DNA of 8,376 nt from Oscillospiraceae bacterium (GCA_022769845.1 JALEIO010000151.1:1-8376); one strand, 5' to 3'. Shown: positions 1 through 5,490, counted from the first letter of the stretch. Made by a program: numbers and translations. Notes: a model not told the origin generated them from the sequence alone.

Positions 1-177
1 TCCGATAAGCGCCGCAACCTTTTGCGGATTTTTGCTAACGGTAACTTCTCTTTTCAGGTCATCTGTAAAGGTAACTGTGTCGGCTTTTTCAGATGTCATA
101 TCGTTCTGCTTGTTAAAAGTGCATCCGCAAAGGGTTAAAAGCGTCAAAGAAACAGCCGCGGCAATTAACCTTTTCAT
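1..177 (-). CDS. ABC transporter substrate-binding lipoprotein, metal/siderophore/cobalamin type (N-terminal part only)
   Basis: The first 59 codons are present; the rest runs off the left edge. The protein starts MKRLIAAAVSLTLLTLCGC: two basic residues, a hydrophobic stretch and a lipobox (LCGC, lipidated Cys at 19). It should be exported and anchored by lipid to the outer face of the membrane. The mature start, with TVTFTDDLKREVTV followed by NPQKVAALIG, matches the opening beta strands of periplasmic-binding proteins of the Fe-siderophore/cobalamin/TroA-like class (PF01497). These pass iron chelates, tetrapyrroles or metals to FecCD-type permeases. The ATG overlaps the stop of the upstream sulfite-reductase-like gene (ATGA). 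The only Shine-Dalgarno-like sequence, GGCGGTG, lies inside that gene, so translation is probably coupled. The substrate cannot be told from this fragment. The lipoprotein call is strong; the subfamily is an inference from about 30 residues. Confidence 0.8.
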   Translation of the reverse strand, partial: MKRLIAAAVSLTLLTLCGCTFNKQNDMTSEKADTVTFTDDLKREVTVSKNPQKVAALIG

Positions 178-1133
178 AAGCTTGCAGCACCGCCTTTTAT
201 CGGTTTATTAAGAATTGAAGTTTCATCAATATTATTATTTAACAACTTGCCCTGAACATATTCAAAGCCTAAACGTTTTATGGTATCTGCAAAGCGCTCG
301 CCGGAGATGCCTTCATCACGGAAGAATAAAATTGCGCGCTCGGTAACCTCCATAACCTCGTCCTCTGAAGTAAATATCCTCTCAAGCGGTCTGCCGTTTG
401 CATATTTTTTGCCCCATCTTCCGCCTATATATACCTTATATCCGTTGGTATATTCCGAAATAGCGCCAAACGGGCATTTGCCCCTGCAGCGTCCGCAGTG
501 ATTACATTCTGCGCCTATTACAAGCTTTCCGTTTTCGAGCCTTGCAGCTTTTATCGGACAATTAATTTCAATCTGGCATTTTTTGCAGCCTCTGCACTTT
601 TCGCTGTCTAAATGCGGCACGCGCTGACCGATTATTCCAAGGTCGTTGAGGTCGGGTTTAACACAGTTGTTCGGGCAGCCGCCTACGGCGATTTTAAATT
701 TATGAGGCAGTTTGACATCGTGATAACCAAGATAGAACTTATTATGAATTTTTTCGCTCAATCCGAAGGTATCAATCAACCCGTACTGGCAGGTAGTGCC
801 TTTGCAGGAGACAACAGGACGTACAAGCGGACCTGTGCCGCCGGTAATCAAACCGTTTTCATTAAGGTATGCAATTAATTCTTCAATATTTGAGTAATGC
901 ACACCTTGAATTTCCAAAGTAAGACGTGAAGTCATAGTAATCTCGCCGCTTCCGAACTTTTCTGCCGCATGAGCAATAATATGCTGTTCTGCTGCGGTAA
1001 TCTTTCCGTTTTTGGTAATTACCCTGACATTAAAAACATCGGTATAACGTTTATCCCGAAGACATCCAAGACCTTTAACTCTTTTAATTTCTGCCGCAGA
1101 AAGTGTGTCGGCAGGATTTTCAATCTTTTCCAT
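174..1133 (-). CDS. Sulfite/nitrite reductase-like protein with siroheme-type Cys motifs and fused ferredoxin domain
   Basis: The protein has 319 residues from the chosen start. Residues about 30-95 resemble the nitrite/sulfite reductase ferredoxin-like half domain, with Arg70 in TMTSRLTLE where the family keeps a substrate-binding Arg. Residues about 100-165 carry the siroheme/4Fe-4S Cys pairs C110/C115 (SCKGTTCQYG) and C153/C157 (GGCPNNCVKP). Residues about 175-225 form an inserted ferredoxin: C180, C183, C186, C192 and C210, C213, C216, C220. This layout fits the small single-subunit sulfite-reductase-like proteins (Dsr-LP/AsrC-like) of anaerobes. The protein is probably cytosolic and reduces sulfite or another small oxyanion with ferredoxin electrons; the true substrate is unknown. 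The first Cys pair is CX4C rather than CX5C, and the first ferredoxin motif ends CX5C rather than CX3C. An in-frame ATG at 1205 would add 24 residues but lacks a ribosome site. The ATG at 1133 has AAGGGTGG 13 nt upstream. The gene precedes and overlaps an ABC lipoprotein gene. Confidence 0.85.
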   Translation of the reverse strand: MEKIENPADTLSAAEIKRVKGLGCLRDKRYTDVFNVRVITKNGKITAAEQHIIAHAAEKFGSGEITMTSRLTLEIQGVHYSNIEELIAYLNENGLITGGTGPLVRPVVSCKGTTCQYGLIDTFGLSEKIHNKFYLGYHDVKLPHKFKIAVGGCPNNCVKPDLNDLGIIGQRVPHLDSEKCRGCKKCQIEINCPIKAARLENGKLVIGAECNHCGRCRGKCPFGAISEYTNGYKVYIGGRWGKKYANGRPLERIFTSEDEVMEVTERAILFFRDEGISGERFADTIKRLGFEYVQGKLLNNNIDETSILNKPIKGGAASL

Positions 1134-1146
1134 ATTTAAAAATTCG

Positions 1147-1154
1147 CCACCCTT
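1147..1154 (-). promoter_or_regulatory. Ribosome binding site that sets the start of the sulfite-reductase-like gene
   Basis: AAGGGTGG on the minus strand lies 13 nt before the ATG at 1133. The alternative ATG at 1205 is preceded only by AT-rich sequence. The spacing is rather long, so the choice is likely but not certain. Confidence 0.5.
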
Positions 1155-1215
1155 CAAAACTCTTGTGTTTGTGTAAACATAATGCTTTAATTGCATAATT
1201 GACATTATGATAATA

Positions 1216-1228
1216 ATTGTGTTACAAT
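1216..1228. promoter_or_regulatory. Short inverted repeat, possible operator in the leader of the sulfite-reductase-like gene
   Basis: ATTGT-gtt-ACAAT is a perfect 5-3-5 inverted repeat. It falls about 27-39 nt downstream of the predicted minus-strand transcription start and just upstream of the plus-strand -35 box, a position where a bound repressor could affect both genes. I cannot assign a regulator. It only loosely resembles Crp/Fnr-type or Rex-type half sites. Confidence 0.3.
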
Positions 1229-1236
1229 AACGCTAA

Positions 1237-1266
1237 ATGGCATATGACATAAATCGACTTTATAAT
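1237..1266 (+). promoter_or_regulatory. Sigma-A-type promoter for the DUF134 gene
   Basis: The -35 box ATGGCA (1237-1242, four of six to TTGACA) is followed after 18 bp by a perfect -10 box TATAAT (1261-1266). Transcription would start near 1273, about 40 nt before the GTG start at 1312. The -10 overlaps that of the opposing promoter. Confidence 0.55.
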
Positions 1267-1290
1267 ACCATAATTCAAATAATATGTCAA
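1262..1290 (-). promoter_or_regulatory. Strong sigma-A-type promoter for the sulfite-reductase-like/ABC lipoprotein operon
   Basis: Read on the minus strand: a perfect -35 box TTGACA (1290-1285), a 17-bp spacer, then TATTAT (1267-1262, five of six). Transcription would begin near 1255 and give a leader of about 120 nt before the ATG at 1133. It shares bases 1262-1266 with the plus-strand -10 box, so the two promoters probably exclude each other. Confidence 0.7.
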
Positions 1291-1298
1291 TGATTTAT

Positions 1299-1303
1299 GG
1301 GAG
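1299..1303 (+). promoter_or_regulatory. Ribosome binding site that selects the GTG start of the DUF134 gene
   Basis: GGGAG lies 8 nt before GTG at 1312. An in-frame ATG at 1297 overlaps this site and has none of its own. The GTG start also gives MSRPKKYRKVC, the usual N-terminus of the family. Confidence 0.75.
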
Positions 1304-1311
1304 TAATAAAT

Positions 1312-1521
1312 GTGTCAAGACCGAAAAAATACAGGAAAGTATGCCACCTTCCGAGAGTTAATGATTTTCACCCTAAAGGCGGCGCAAAAAACAAAATAAT
1401 ACTGAATGTTGATGAGTATGAAACAATTCGTTTAACAGACAAAGAAGGATTTTCTCGAAAAGAATGTGCCTGCGGCGGCTGCTGCCGTCACCGAAAATTA
1501 ATTGTAATCGGCAGCAAATAG
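1312..1521 (+). CDS. DUF134-family predicted DNA-binding protein, internally truncated (likely broken)
   Basis: The 69-residue product begins MSRPKKYRKVCHLPRVNDFHP and continues to NVDEYETIRLTDKEGFSRKECA (residues 32-53). This is the characteristic first half of DUF134 (PF02001) proteins, predicted transcription factors with a sigma-70 region 4-like helix-turn-helix. The helix-turn-helix and following helix (normally of the pattern EQMNVxRTTVQ...ARKKxADAxxxG) are absent. After ECA come CGGCCRHR and then KLIVIGSK, which resembles the family's tail KxLVIEGG. I infer an internal deletion of roughly 25 codons, perhaps with a small frameshift, leaving no DNA-binding unit. The alternative is a genuine small protein in which the Cys-rich CACGGCC (52-58) plus His60 binds metal; I think this is less likely. 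The gene has its own promoter and ribosome site and is divergent from the sulfite-reductase-like operon, which an intact ancestor may have regulated. Confidence 0.65.
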   Translation: MSRPKKYRKVCHLPRVNDFHPKGGAKNKIILNVDEYETIRLTDKEGFSRKECACGGCCRHRKLIVIGSK

Positions 1522-1574
1522 CCGCATTTGTAGCACATAATACATATGAAAATATTTTTATGTAATTAGAGAAT

Positions 1575-2078
1575 TTATTTCATTAAAATTTTATTTTTTT
1601 CAAATATTTTTATAAGCAGTGTCCCTATAATAAGTCCTGCAACACCTTGCACTGCGTTTGCCGGAATATTAACTGCCGACGGTATAAATCCGTACAAAAA
1701 CCCTTCAAAGATGAAGTATCCGAAAACCATTATTAATTCCGCTGCAACGCCGCTGATTATTCTTGACGGAAGATTGCCGATTTTATTGCTTATAAGCTTA
1801 AAGAGGTAATATGCAATAATTGCCATCAAGCCTTTTATAACAAAGGTTGCGGGGGCATAGATTACATAACCTGAAAATATATCTGCCAAAGCCGAACCTA
1901 TTCCTGCGGCAAGAAAGCCGTACACAGGAGACAAAACCCAGCCTGCAAGCAAGACAACACAGTCTCCGAGATTGAGGTAGCCCTTCATCGGAGAGGGAAT
2001 CTTTATAATCATTGTTGCTACGCACGCAAGAGCTGCAAGCATTGCTGCCGTTACTATTTTTTGTGTTCTTGTTTTCAT
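1575..2078 (-). CDS. ECF transporter S component (ECF-ribofla_trS family), probable vitamin B6 or other B-vitamin precursor uptake
   Basis: This 167-residue hydrophobic protein has about six predicted membrane segments (roughly 8-27, 38-52, 54-70, 76-96, 108-130 and 135-158). The N-terminus MKTRTQKIVTAAMLAALACV and the GYLNLGDCVVLLAGW and YAPATFVIKG motifs are typical of substrate-binding S components of energy-coupling factor transporters (PF07155 group). Such proteins bind a vitamin in the membrane and work with a shared EcfT/EcfA1/EcfA2 module, which is not in this window. No TPP riboswitch precedes it: only 92 bp separate it from the divergent MocR/PdxR-type gene. That favours a pyridoxine/pyridoxal S component (PdxU-like) over a thiamine-precursor one, despite the thi operon nearby. 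AAAGGGG lies 9 nt before the ATG. Family assignment is firm; the substrate is an inference from context. Confidence 0.85.
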   Translation of the reverse strand: MKTRTQKIVTAAMLAALACVATMIIKIPSPMKGYLNLGDCVVLLAGWVLSPVYGFLAAGIGSALADIFSGYVIYAPATFVIKGLMAIIAYYLFKLISNKIGNLPSRIISGVAAELIMVFGYFIFEGFLYGFIPSAVNIPANAVQGVAGLIIGTLLIKIFEKNKILMK

Positions 2079-2091
2079 TTTTCATAACCCC

Positions 2092-2120
2092 TTTACAAAT
2101 TTATGAAGATATTATATAAT
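2092..2120 (+). promoter_or_regulatory. Sigma-A-type promoter for the MocR/PdxR-type gene
   Basis: -35 TTTACA (2092-2097, five of six), a 17-bp spacer and a perfect -10 TATAAT (2115-2120). The -35 box lies at the ribosome site of the opposing ECF gene, and the -10 boxes of the two promoters overlap by 2 bp. Confidence 0.7.
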
Positions 2121-2122
2121 AT
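2109..2122. promoter_or_regulatory. 14-bp perfect palindrome overlapping both divergent -10 boxes
   Basis: ATATTATATAATAT contains TATAAT on each strand, so it may simply reflect two overlapping -10 boxes. A direct repeat ATTATAT also occurs at 2111-2117 and 2128-2134, 17 bp apart. MocR-type regulators usually bind direct repeats near their own promoter, so this is the natural place to look for the operator. Confidence 0.4.
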
Positions 2123-2139
2123 AACTGATTATATCACAA
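2111..2139 (-). promoter_or_regulatory. Sigma-A-type promoter for the ECF S component gene
   Basis: Read on the minus strand: -35 TTGTGA (2139-2134, four of six), a 17-bp spacer and a perfect -10 TATAAT (2116-2111). The predicted start is near 2104, giving a leader of about 25 nt, too short for a riboswitch. Confidence 0.7.
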
Positions 2140-2148
2140 TTACCAATT

Positions 2149-2154
2149 GAGGAG
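2149..2154 (+). promoter_or_regulatory. Ribosome binding site of the MocR-type gene, widely spaced
   Basis: GAGGAG lies 16 nt before ATG at 2171, longer than usual, with no in-frame start codon in between. An in-frame TTG at 2147 overlaps this site and lacks one of its own, so ATG 2171 is preferred. The wide spacing suggests weak translation. Confidence 0.55.
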
Positions 2155-2170
2155 TTTTTTATATAACCAG

Positions 2171-3265
2171 ATGAAATATTCTATAAATCAAAATTCGCCT
2201 AAGAAGGCGTACATACAAATTTATCAGCAGATAAGAAGCGACATAATTAATTATGCTTATAAATACGGAGATAAGCTTCCGTCAAAAAGAATACTTGCCG
2301 ATGAAACAATGACAAGCGTTATCACTGTTGAACACGCATATGAAATATTGTGCGACGAAGGATATGCTCAAGCAAAGGAGCGTATCGGATATTTTGTTAC
2401 ATACAGAGAGAAGGACTTTGTACCGGTTGCGGAAATTAAGAATCCGTCGTATAATGTAAATCATAATTATCAGCACAGTGACGAGGAATTTCCATTTTCG
2501 GTATTTGCAAAAACTATGCGCAATGTCATTTCGAGCTATGGTGAGCAAATACTTGTAAAATCTCCCAATTCGGGCTGCAATGAATTACGGCAGGCAATAG
2601 CTGATTATCTTGCAAGAGGCAAAGGAATTAAGGTTTTGCCCGAGCAAATTATAATAGGTTCGGGGGCGGAATATCTTTATGGACTTATTGTGCAGTTTCT
2701 CGGACGTGATAAAATATACGGAATTGAAAATCCGTCTTACGAAAAAATATATTCGGTATATAAAGCAAACGGCGCTGAATGTGATTTGCTTACATTGGGT
2801 TCTGACGGAATACTTACTTCGGAGCTTATAAGAACAAATGCGTCCGTTCTGCATATAACGCCTTTTAGGAGTTTCCCCAGCGGAGTTACCGCAAGTGCGT
2901 CAAAAAGAAACGAATACATACAGTGGGCGCTGTATGGAAACCGAATAATTATCGAGGACGATTTTGATTCTGAATTTACCGTTTCACGAAAAAACGAGGA
3001 TACGGTTTTTTCTCTTGAGCCCTGCCGCAGTGTTATTTATGTTAATACCTTTACAAAAACAATAGTGCCGTCTATGAGAATAGGGTATATGGTTTTACCC
3101 AAAGAGCTTGTTAATGAATTTTTGGAAAAAATGGGTTTTTATTCTTGCACTGTGCCGGTTTTTGAGCAGTATGTACTTGCGGAATTTATAAAAAACGGCG
3201 ATTTTGAAAGACATATTAACCGTATAAGAAGAAAACGCCGCCAGGCATTAAAAGATAAAATTTAA
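2171..3265 (+). CDS. MocR/PdxR-family GntR-type regulator with C-terminally truncated aminotransferase domain
   Basis: The product has 364 residues. Residues about 10-78 form a GntR winged helix-turn-helix (IYQQIRSDI, LPSKRILA, TVEHAYEIL, GYFV). The rest is a fold-type-I aminotransferase-like domain, the MocR/PdxR architecture that senses pyridoxal phosphate. Visible landmarks are SPNSGCNELRQAIADYL (131-147), IENPSYEKIY, DDFDSEF (263-269) and the PLP-lysine motif TFTKTIVPSMRIGY with Lys296. The sequence ends at about HINRIRRKRRQALKDKI. Relatives, commonly 450-500 residues long, continue for roughly another 80-90 residues of the C-terminal small domain, including the Arg that holds a substrate carboxylate. 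A strong terminator starts within a few bases of the stop, so the tail is missing rather than frameshifted. TPFRSFPSG has Arg where relatives commonly have His. The gene is divergent from an ECF S component and probably controlled it. Whether the short form still folds is unknown. Confidence 0.82.
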   Translation: MKYSINQNSPKKAYIQIYQQIRSDIINYAYKYGDKLPSKRILADETMTSVITVEHAYEILCDEGYAQAKERIGYFVTYREKDFVPVAEIKNPSYNVNHNYQHSDEEFPFSVFAKTMRNVISSYGEQILVKSPNSGCNELRQAIADYLARGKGIKVLPEQIIIGSGAEYLYGLIVQFLGRDKIYGIENPSYEKIYSVYKANGAECDLLTLGSDGILTSELIRTNASVLHITPFRSFPSGVTASASKRNEYIQWALYGNRIIIEDDFDSEFTVSRKNEDTVFSLEPCRSVIYVNTFTKTIVPSMRIGYMVLPKELVNEFLEKMGFYSCTVPVFEQYVLAEFIKNGDFERHINRIRRKRRQALKDKI

Positions 3266-3300
3266 AAGCTGCGGCAAATTAATTTTGCCGCAGCTTTTTT
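3264..3300. terminator. Bidirectional Rho-independent terminator between the MocR-type gene and thiC
   Basis: An 11-bp perfect stem GCTGCGGCAAA (3268-3278) pairs with TTTGCCGCAGC (3284-3294) around a 5-nt loop. It is flanked by AAAA on the left and a run of T on the right. On the plus strand the T run ends the MocR-type transcript. On the minus strand the complementary TTTT tract ends the thi operon just after thiC. Confidence 0.92.
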
Positions 3301-3324
3301 GGTTGCCGAAAATTATTTTAAATA

Positions 3325-4629
3325 TTATAAAATATCAATATGCTCTCCGTTTAAGGCCTTGTTCATACTTCTTACGGCGCAGAATTTGCCGCACATTGAA
3401 CAGCTTTCTTCAATTTCAGGCTTTCTTTCTTCTCTGATTTTTTTTGCGGTTTCGGGGTCTATGGAACATTCCCATTGCTTTTCCCAATCAAATGTTCGTC
3501 TTGCGTCTGCCATAGCGTCGTCAATATCTCTTGCGTGCGGGACTTTTTTTGCAATATCCGCCGCGTGAGCCGCTATTTTTGACGCAATAATTCCTTGCTT
3601 TACGTCCTCAACATTAGGCAGAGCCAGGTGCTCGGCAGGTGTAACATAGCAAAGGAAGGCTGCGCCGGCAGAAGCCGCAACCGCACCGCCTATGGCTGAT
3701 GTAATATGGTCATATCCCGGAGCAATATCGGTTACAATAGGGCCTAATACATAAAACGGTGCGCCCATACATATTGTCTGCTGAAGCTTCATATTGGCTT
3801 CTATCTGATCCAAAGGCATATGTCCCGGGCCCTCCACCATAACCTGAACGTCTTTTTCCCAGGCTCTTTTTGTGAGCTCGCCGAGTCTTACAAGCTCCTC
3901 TATCTGACAAACATCGCTCGCGTCCGCAAGACATCCCGGACGGCAGGCGTCACCGAGAGATATTGTTACATCATACTCGCGGCAAATATCAAGTATTTCG
4001 TCATAGTATTCATAAAACGGGTTTTCTTCGCCGGTCATACTCATCCACGCAAATACGAGGGAGCCGCCGCGCGAAACGATATTCATTTTTCTTTTGTGCT
4101 TTTTTATTTGGTCTATTGTCTTTCTTGTTATTCCGCAGTGGATGGTTACAAAATCAACTCCGTCCTGCGCGTGAAGTCGTATAACATCAATGAAATCCTT
4201 TGCGGTAAGCGTTGATAAGTCTCGCTGATAATGAATTACGCTGTCATAAACAGGAACTGTACCTATCATAGCCGGGCATTCGCTTGTAAGCCTCTTTCTG
4301 AACGGCTGCGTGTTGCCGTGCGAAGATAAATCCATAATTGCTTCAGCGCCCATATCAACCGCTGCCATAACCTTTTGCATTTCAATGTCATAATCCTTGC
4401 AATCCTTGGACACGCCGAGATTAACATTTATTTTGGTGCGAAGCATGGAACCCACTCCGTTAGGATTAAGACACTTATGAAGCTTATTTGCGCAGATAAC
4501 AACCTGACCTTTTGCAACAAGCTCGCAGATTTCCTCCGGCGTTTTAAATTCCTTTTCCGCTACCGACTTCATTTCTTTTGTAATAATGCCTTTTCTTGCG
4601 GCATCCATTTGTGTTGTGTAATTTCTCAT
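3325..4629 (-). CDS. thiC: Phosphomethylpyrimidine synthase ThiC
   Basis: This radical-SAM enzyme rearranges 5-aminoimidazole ribotide into hydroxymethylpyrimidine phosphate (HMP-P), the pyrimidine half of thiamine. The 434 residues fit the short clostridial form, which lacks the long N-terminal domain of enterobacterial ThiC. Family signatures include MDLSSHGNTQPFRK, TIHCGITRK, SRGGSLVFAWM, LGDACRPGCLADA, the metal-ligand His motif VEGPGHMPLDQI, and DIAPGYDHITSAIGG. The C-terminal cluster motif is C410-x2-C413-x3-C417 (SCSMCGKFCAVR), which binds the [4Fe-4S] cluster. Enteric and plant enzymes have CX2CX4C; I believe the X3 spacing is normal for this short group. It is the last gene of the thi operon, 27 nt after thiD, with AAAGGAA upstream of the ATG, and is followed by a terminator. 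No frameshift or missing motif is seen. Confidence 0.98.
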   Translation of the reverse strand: MRNYTTQMDAARKGIITKEMKSVAEKEFKTPEEICELVAKGQVVICANKLHKCLNPNGVGSMLRTKINVNLGVSKDCKDYDIEMQKVMAAVDMGAEAIMDLSSHGNTQPFRKRLTSECPAMIGTVPVYDSVIHYQRDLSTLTAKDFIDVIRLHAQDGVDFVTIHCGITRKTIDQIKKHKRKMNIVSRGGSLVFAWMSMTGEENPFYEYYDEILDICREYDVTISLGDACRPGCLADASDVCQIEELVRLGELTKRAWEKDVQVMVEGPGHMPLDQIEANMKLQQTICMGAPFYVLGPIVTDIAPGYDHITSAIGGAVAASAGAAFLCYVTPAEHLALPNVEDVKQGIIASKIAAHAADIAKKVPHARDIDDAMADARRTFDWEKQWECSIDPETAKKIREERKPEIEESCSMCGKFCAVRSMNKALNGEHIDIL

Positions 4630-4656
4630 TGTATTTATTTCCTTTCAATAAGATAT

Positions 4657-5460
4657 TTATTTTTCTTCGGAAAAATATGATACCAGGTCAAAATTATGCT
4701 TGAGCGGTCCCAAGCCTTTTCCGAGATTAAGATTTGCGCCAATCGCTCCCGATATATATTCTTTTGCCCTTTGTACCGACTCTTTAAGGCAATAACCTTT
4801 TGCAAGGTTAGCGGCTATTGCGCTTGAAAGCGTGCAGCCTGTGCCGTGAGTATTTGGATTGTCAATTCGGTTACCTTTAAACCAATAAATTTCTCCGTTG
4901 GAATACAAAAGGTCGTTTGCATCATTAATTCTGTGTCCGCCTTTAAGCAAAACCGAACAGCCGTAAGCGTTTCCTATGCTTTTTGCCGCCAAAATCATAT
5001 CATCTGTGCTTTCAACAGTCATTTCCGAAATTACCTCTGCTTCGGGAATGTTCGGTGTAACGAGCGCGGCAATGGGAAACAGCTCATTTATCAAGGTGTC
5101 TATTGCGCCGGTTTTAATAAGAGAAGAGCCGCCTGTCGACGCCATAACGGGGTCTATTACCACATTTGATGCCTTGTAGTATTTGAGTCTGTCAGCTATT
5201 GTGCAAATAAGTTTTTCGGATGATACCATACCAACCTTAACCGCGTCGGGAAATATGTCCTCAAAAACGGCGTCAAGCTGCTCTTTCAAAAATTCCGGGG
5301 AAATTTCCCGAATTGCTCTTATGCCTGTTGTGTTTTGCGCCGTAAGTGCAGTAATTGCGCTCATTGCATAAACACCGTTCATTGTCATTGTTTTAATATC
5401 TGCCTGAATACCGGCGCCGCCGCAGGAATCACTTCCGGCGATTGTTAATGCTGTTTTCAT
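4657..5460 (-). CDS. thiD: Hydroxymethylpyrimidine/phosphomethylpyrimidine kinase ThiD
   Basis: ThiD uses ATP to convert HMP to HMP-P and then to HMP-PP, the pyrimidine donor for ThiE. The 267 residues are full length for this ribokinase-fold family. Motifs seen are the N-terminal substrate site TIAGSDSCGGAGIQADIKT (6-24), ALTAQNTTG (38-46), VKVGMVSS (75-81), VIDPVMASTGGSSLI (101-115), VTPNIPEAE (134-142), LLKGGH (171-176) and the anion-hole/catalytic NTHGTGCTLSSAIAA (203-217). A clear AAGGAG lies 9 nt before the ATG. The gene sits between thiE (30 nt upstream) and thiC (27 nt downstream) and should be cotranscribed. A PdxK-like pyridoxal kinase is a possible misassignment in this family, but the operon context argues for HMP-P. 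Confidence 0.97.
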   Translation of the reverse strand: MKTALTIAGSDSCGGAGIQADIKTMTMNGVYAMSAITALTAQNTTGIRAIREISPEFLKEQLDAVFEDIFPDAVKVGMVSSEKLICTIADRLKYYKASNVVIDPVMASTGGSSLIKTGAIDTLINELFPIAALVTPNIPEAEVISEMTVESTDDMILAAKSIGNAYGCSVLLKGGHRINDANDLLYSNGEIYWFKGNRIDNPNTHGTGCTLSSAIAANLAKGYCLKESVQRAKEYISGAIGANLNLGKGLGPLKHNFDLVSYFSEEK

Positions 5461-5490
5461 TGTTTTTTACTCCTTAAAAAGACTGACTTT

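Noticed and set aside
280..1040. Open frames on the plus strand opposite the sulfite-reductase-like gene (280-501, 612-878)
   Set aside because: They lie antisense to a clearly conserved gene, show no family signature and lack convincing ribosome sites.
1522..1574. Possible terminator between the convergent DUF134 and ECF S component genes
   Set aside because: ACATA...TATGT around 1542-1563 can form only a weak, mismatched AT hairpin without a GC stem or a clear T run.
1798..2085. 95-residue frame rich in Asn, Cys and Arg overlapping the ECF gene on the same strand
   Set aside because: It is a frame-shifted shadow of the ECF S component, with no membrane pattern or known motif.
2079..2170. 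TPP or other riboswitch upstream of the ECF gene
   Set aside because: The spacer is filled by two promoters and the predicted leader is about 25 nt. No conserved TPP-box sequence was seen here or elsewhere in the window.
3820..4680. Plus-strand frames opposite thiC (3820-4215, 3963-4184, 4375-4680)
   Set aside because: They are antisense shadows of a full-length conserved gene, with composition reflecting the complement of thiC codons.
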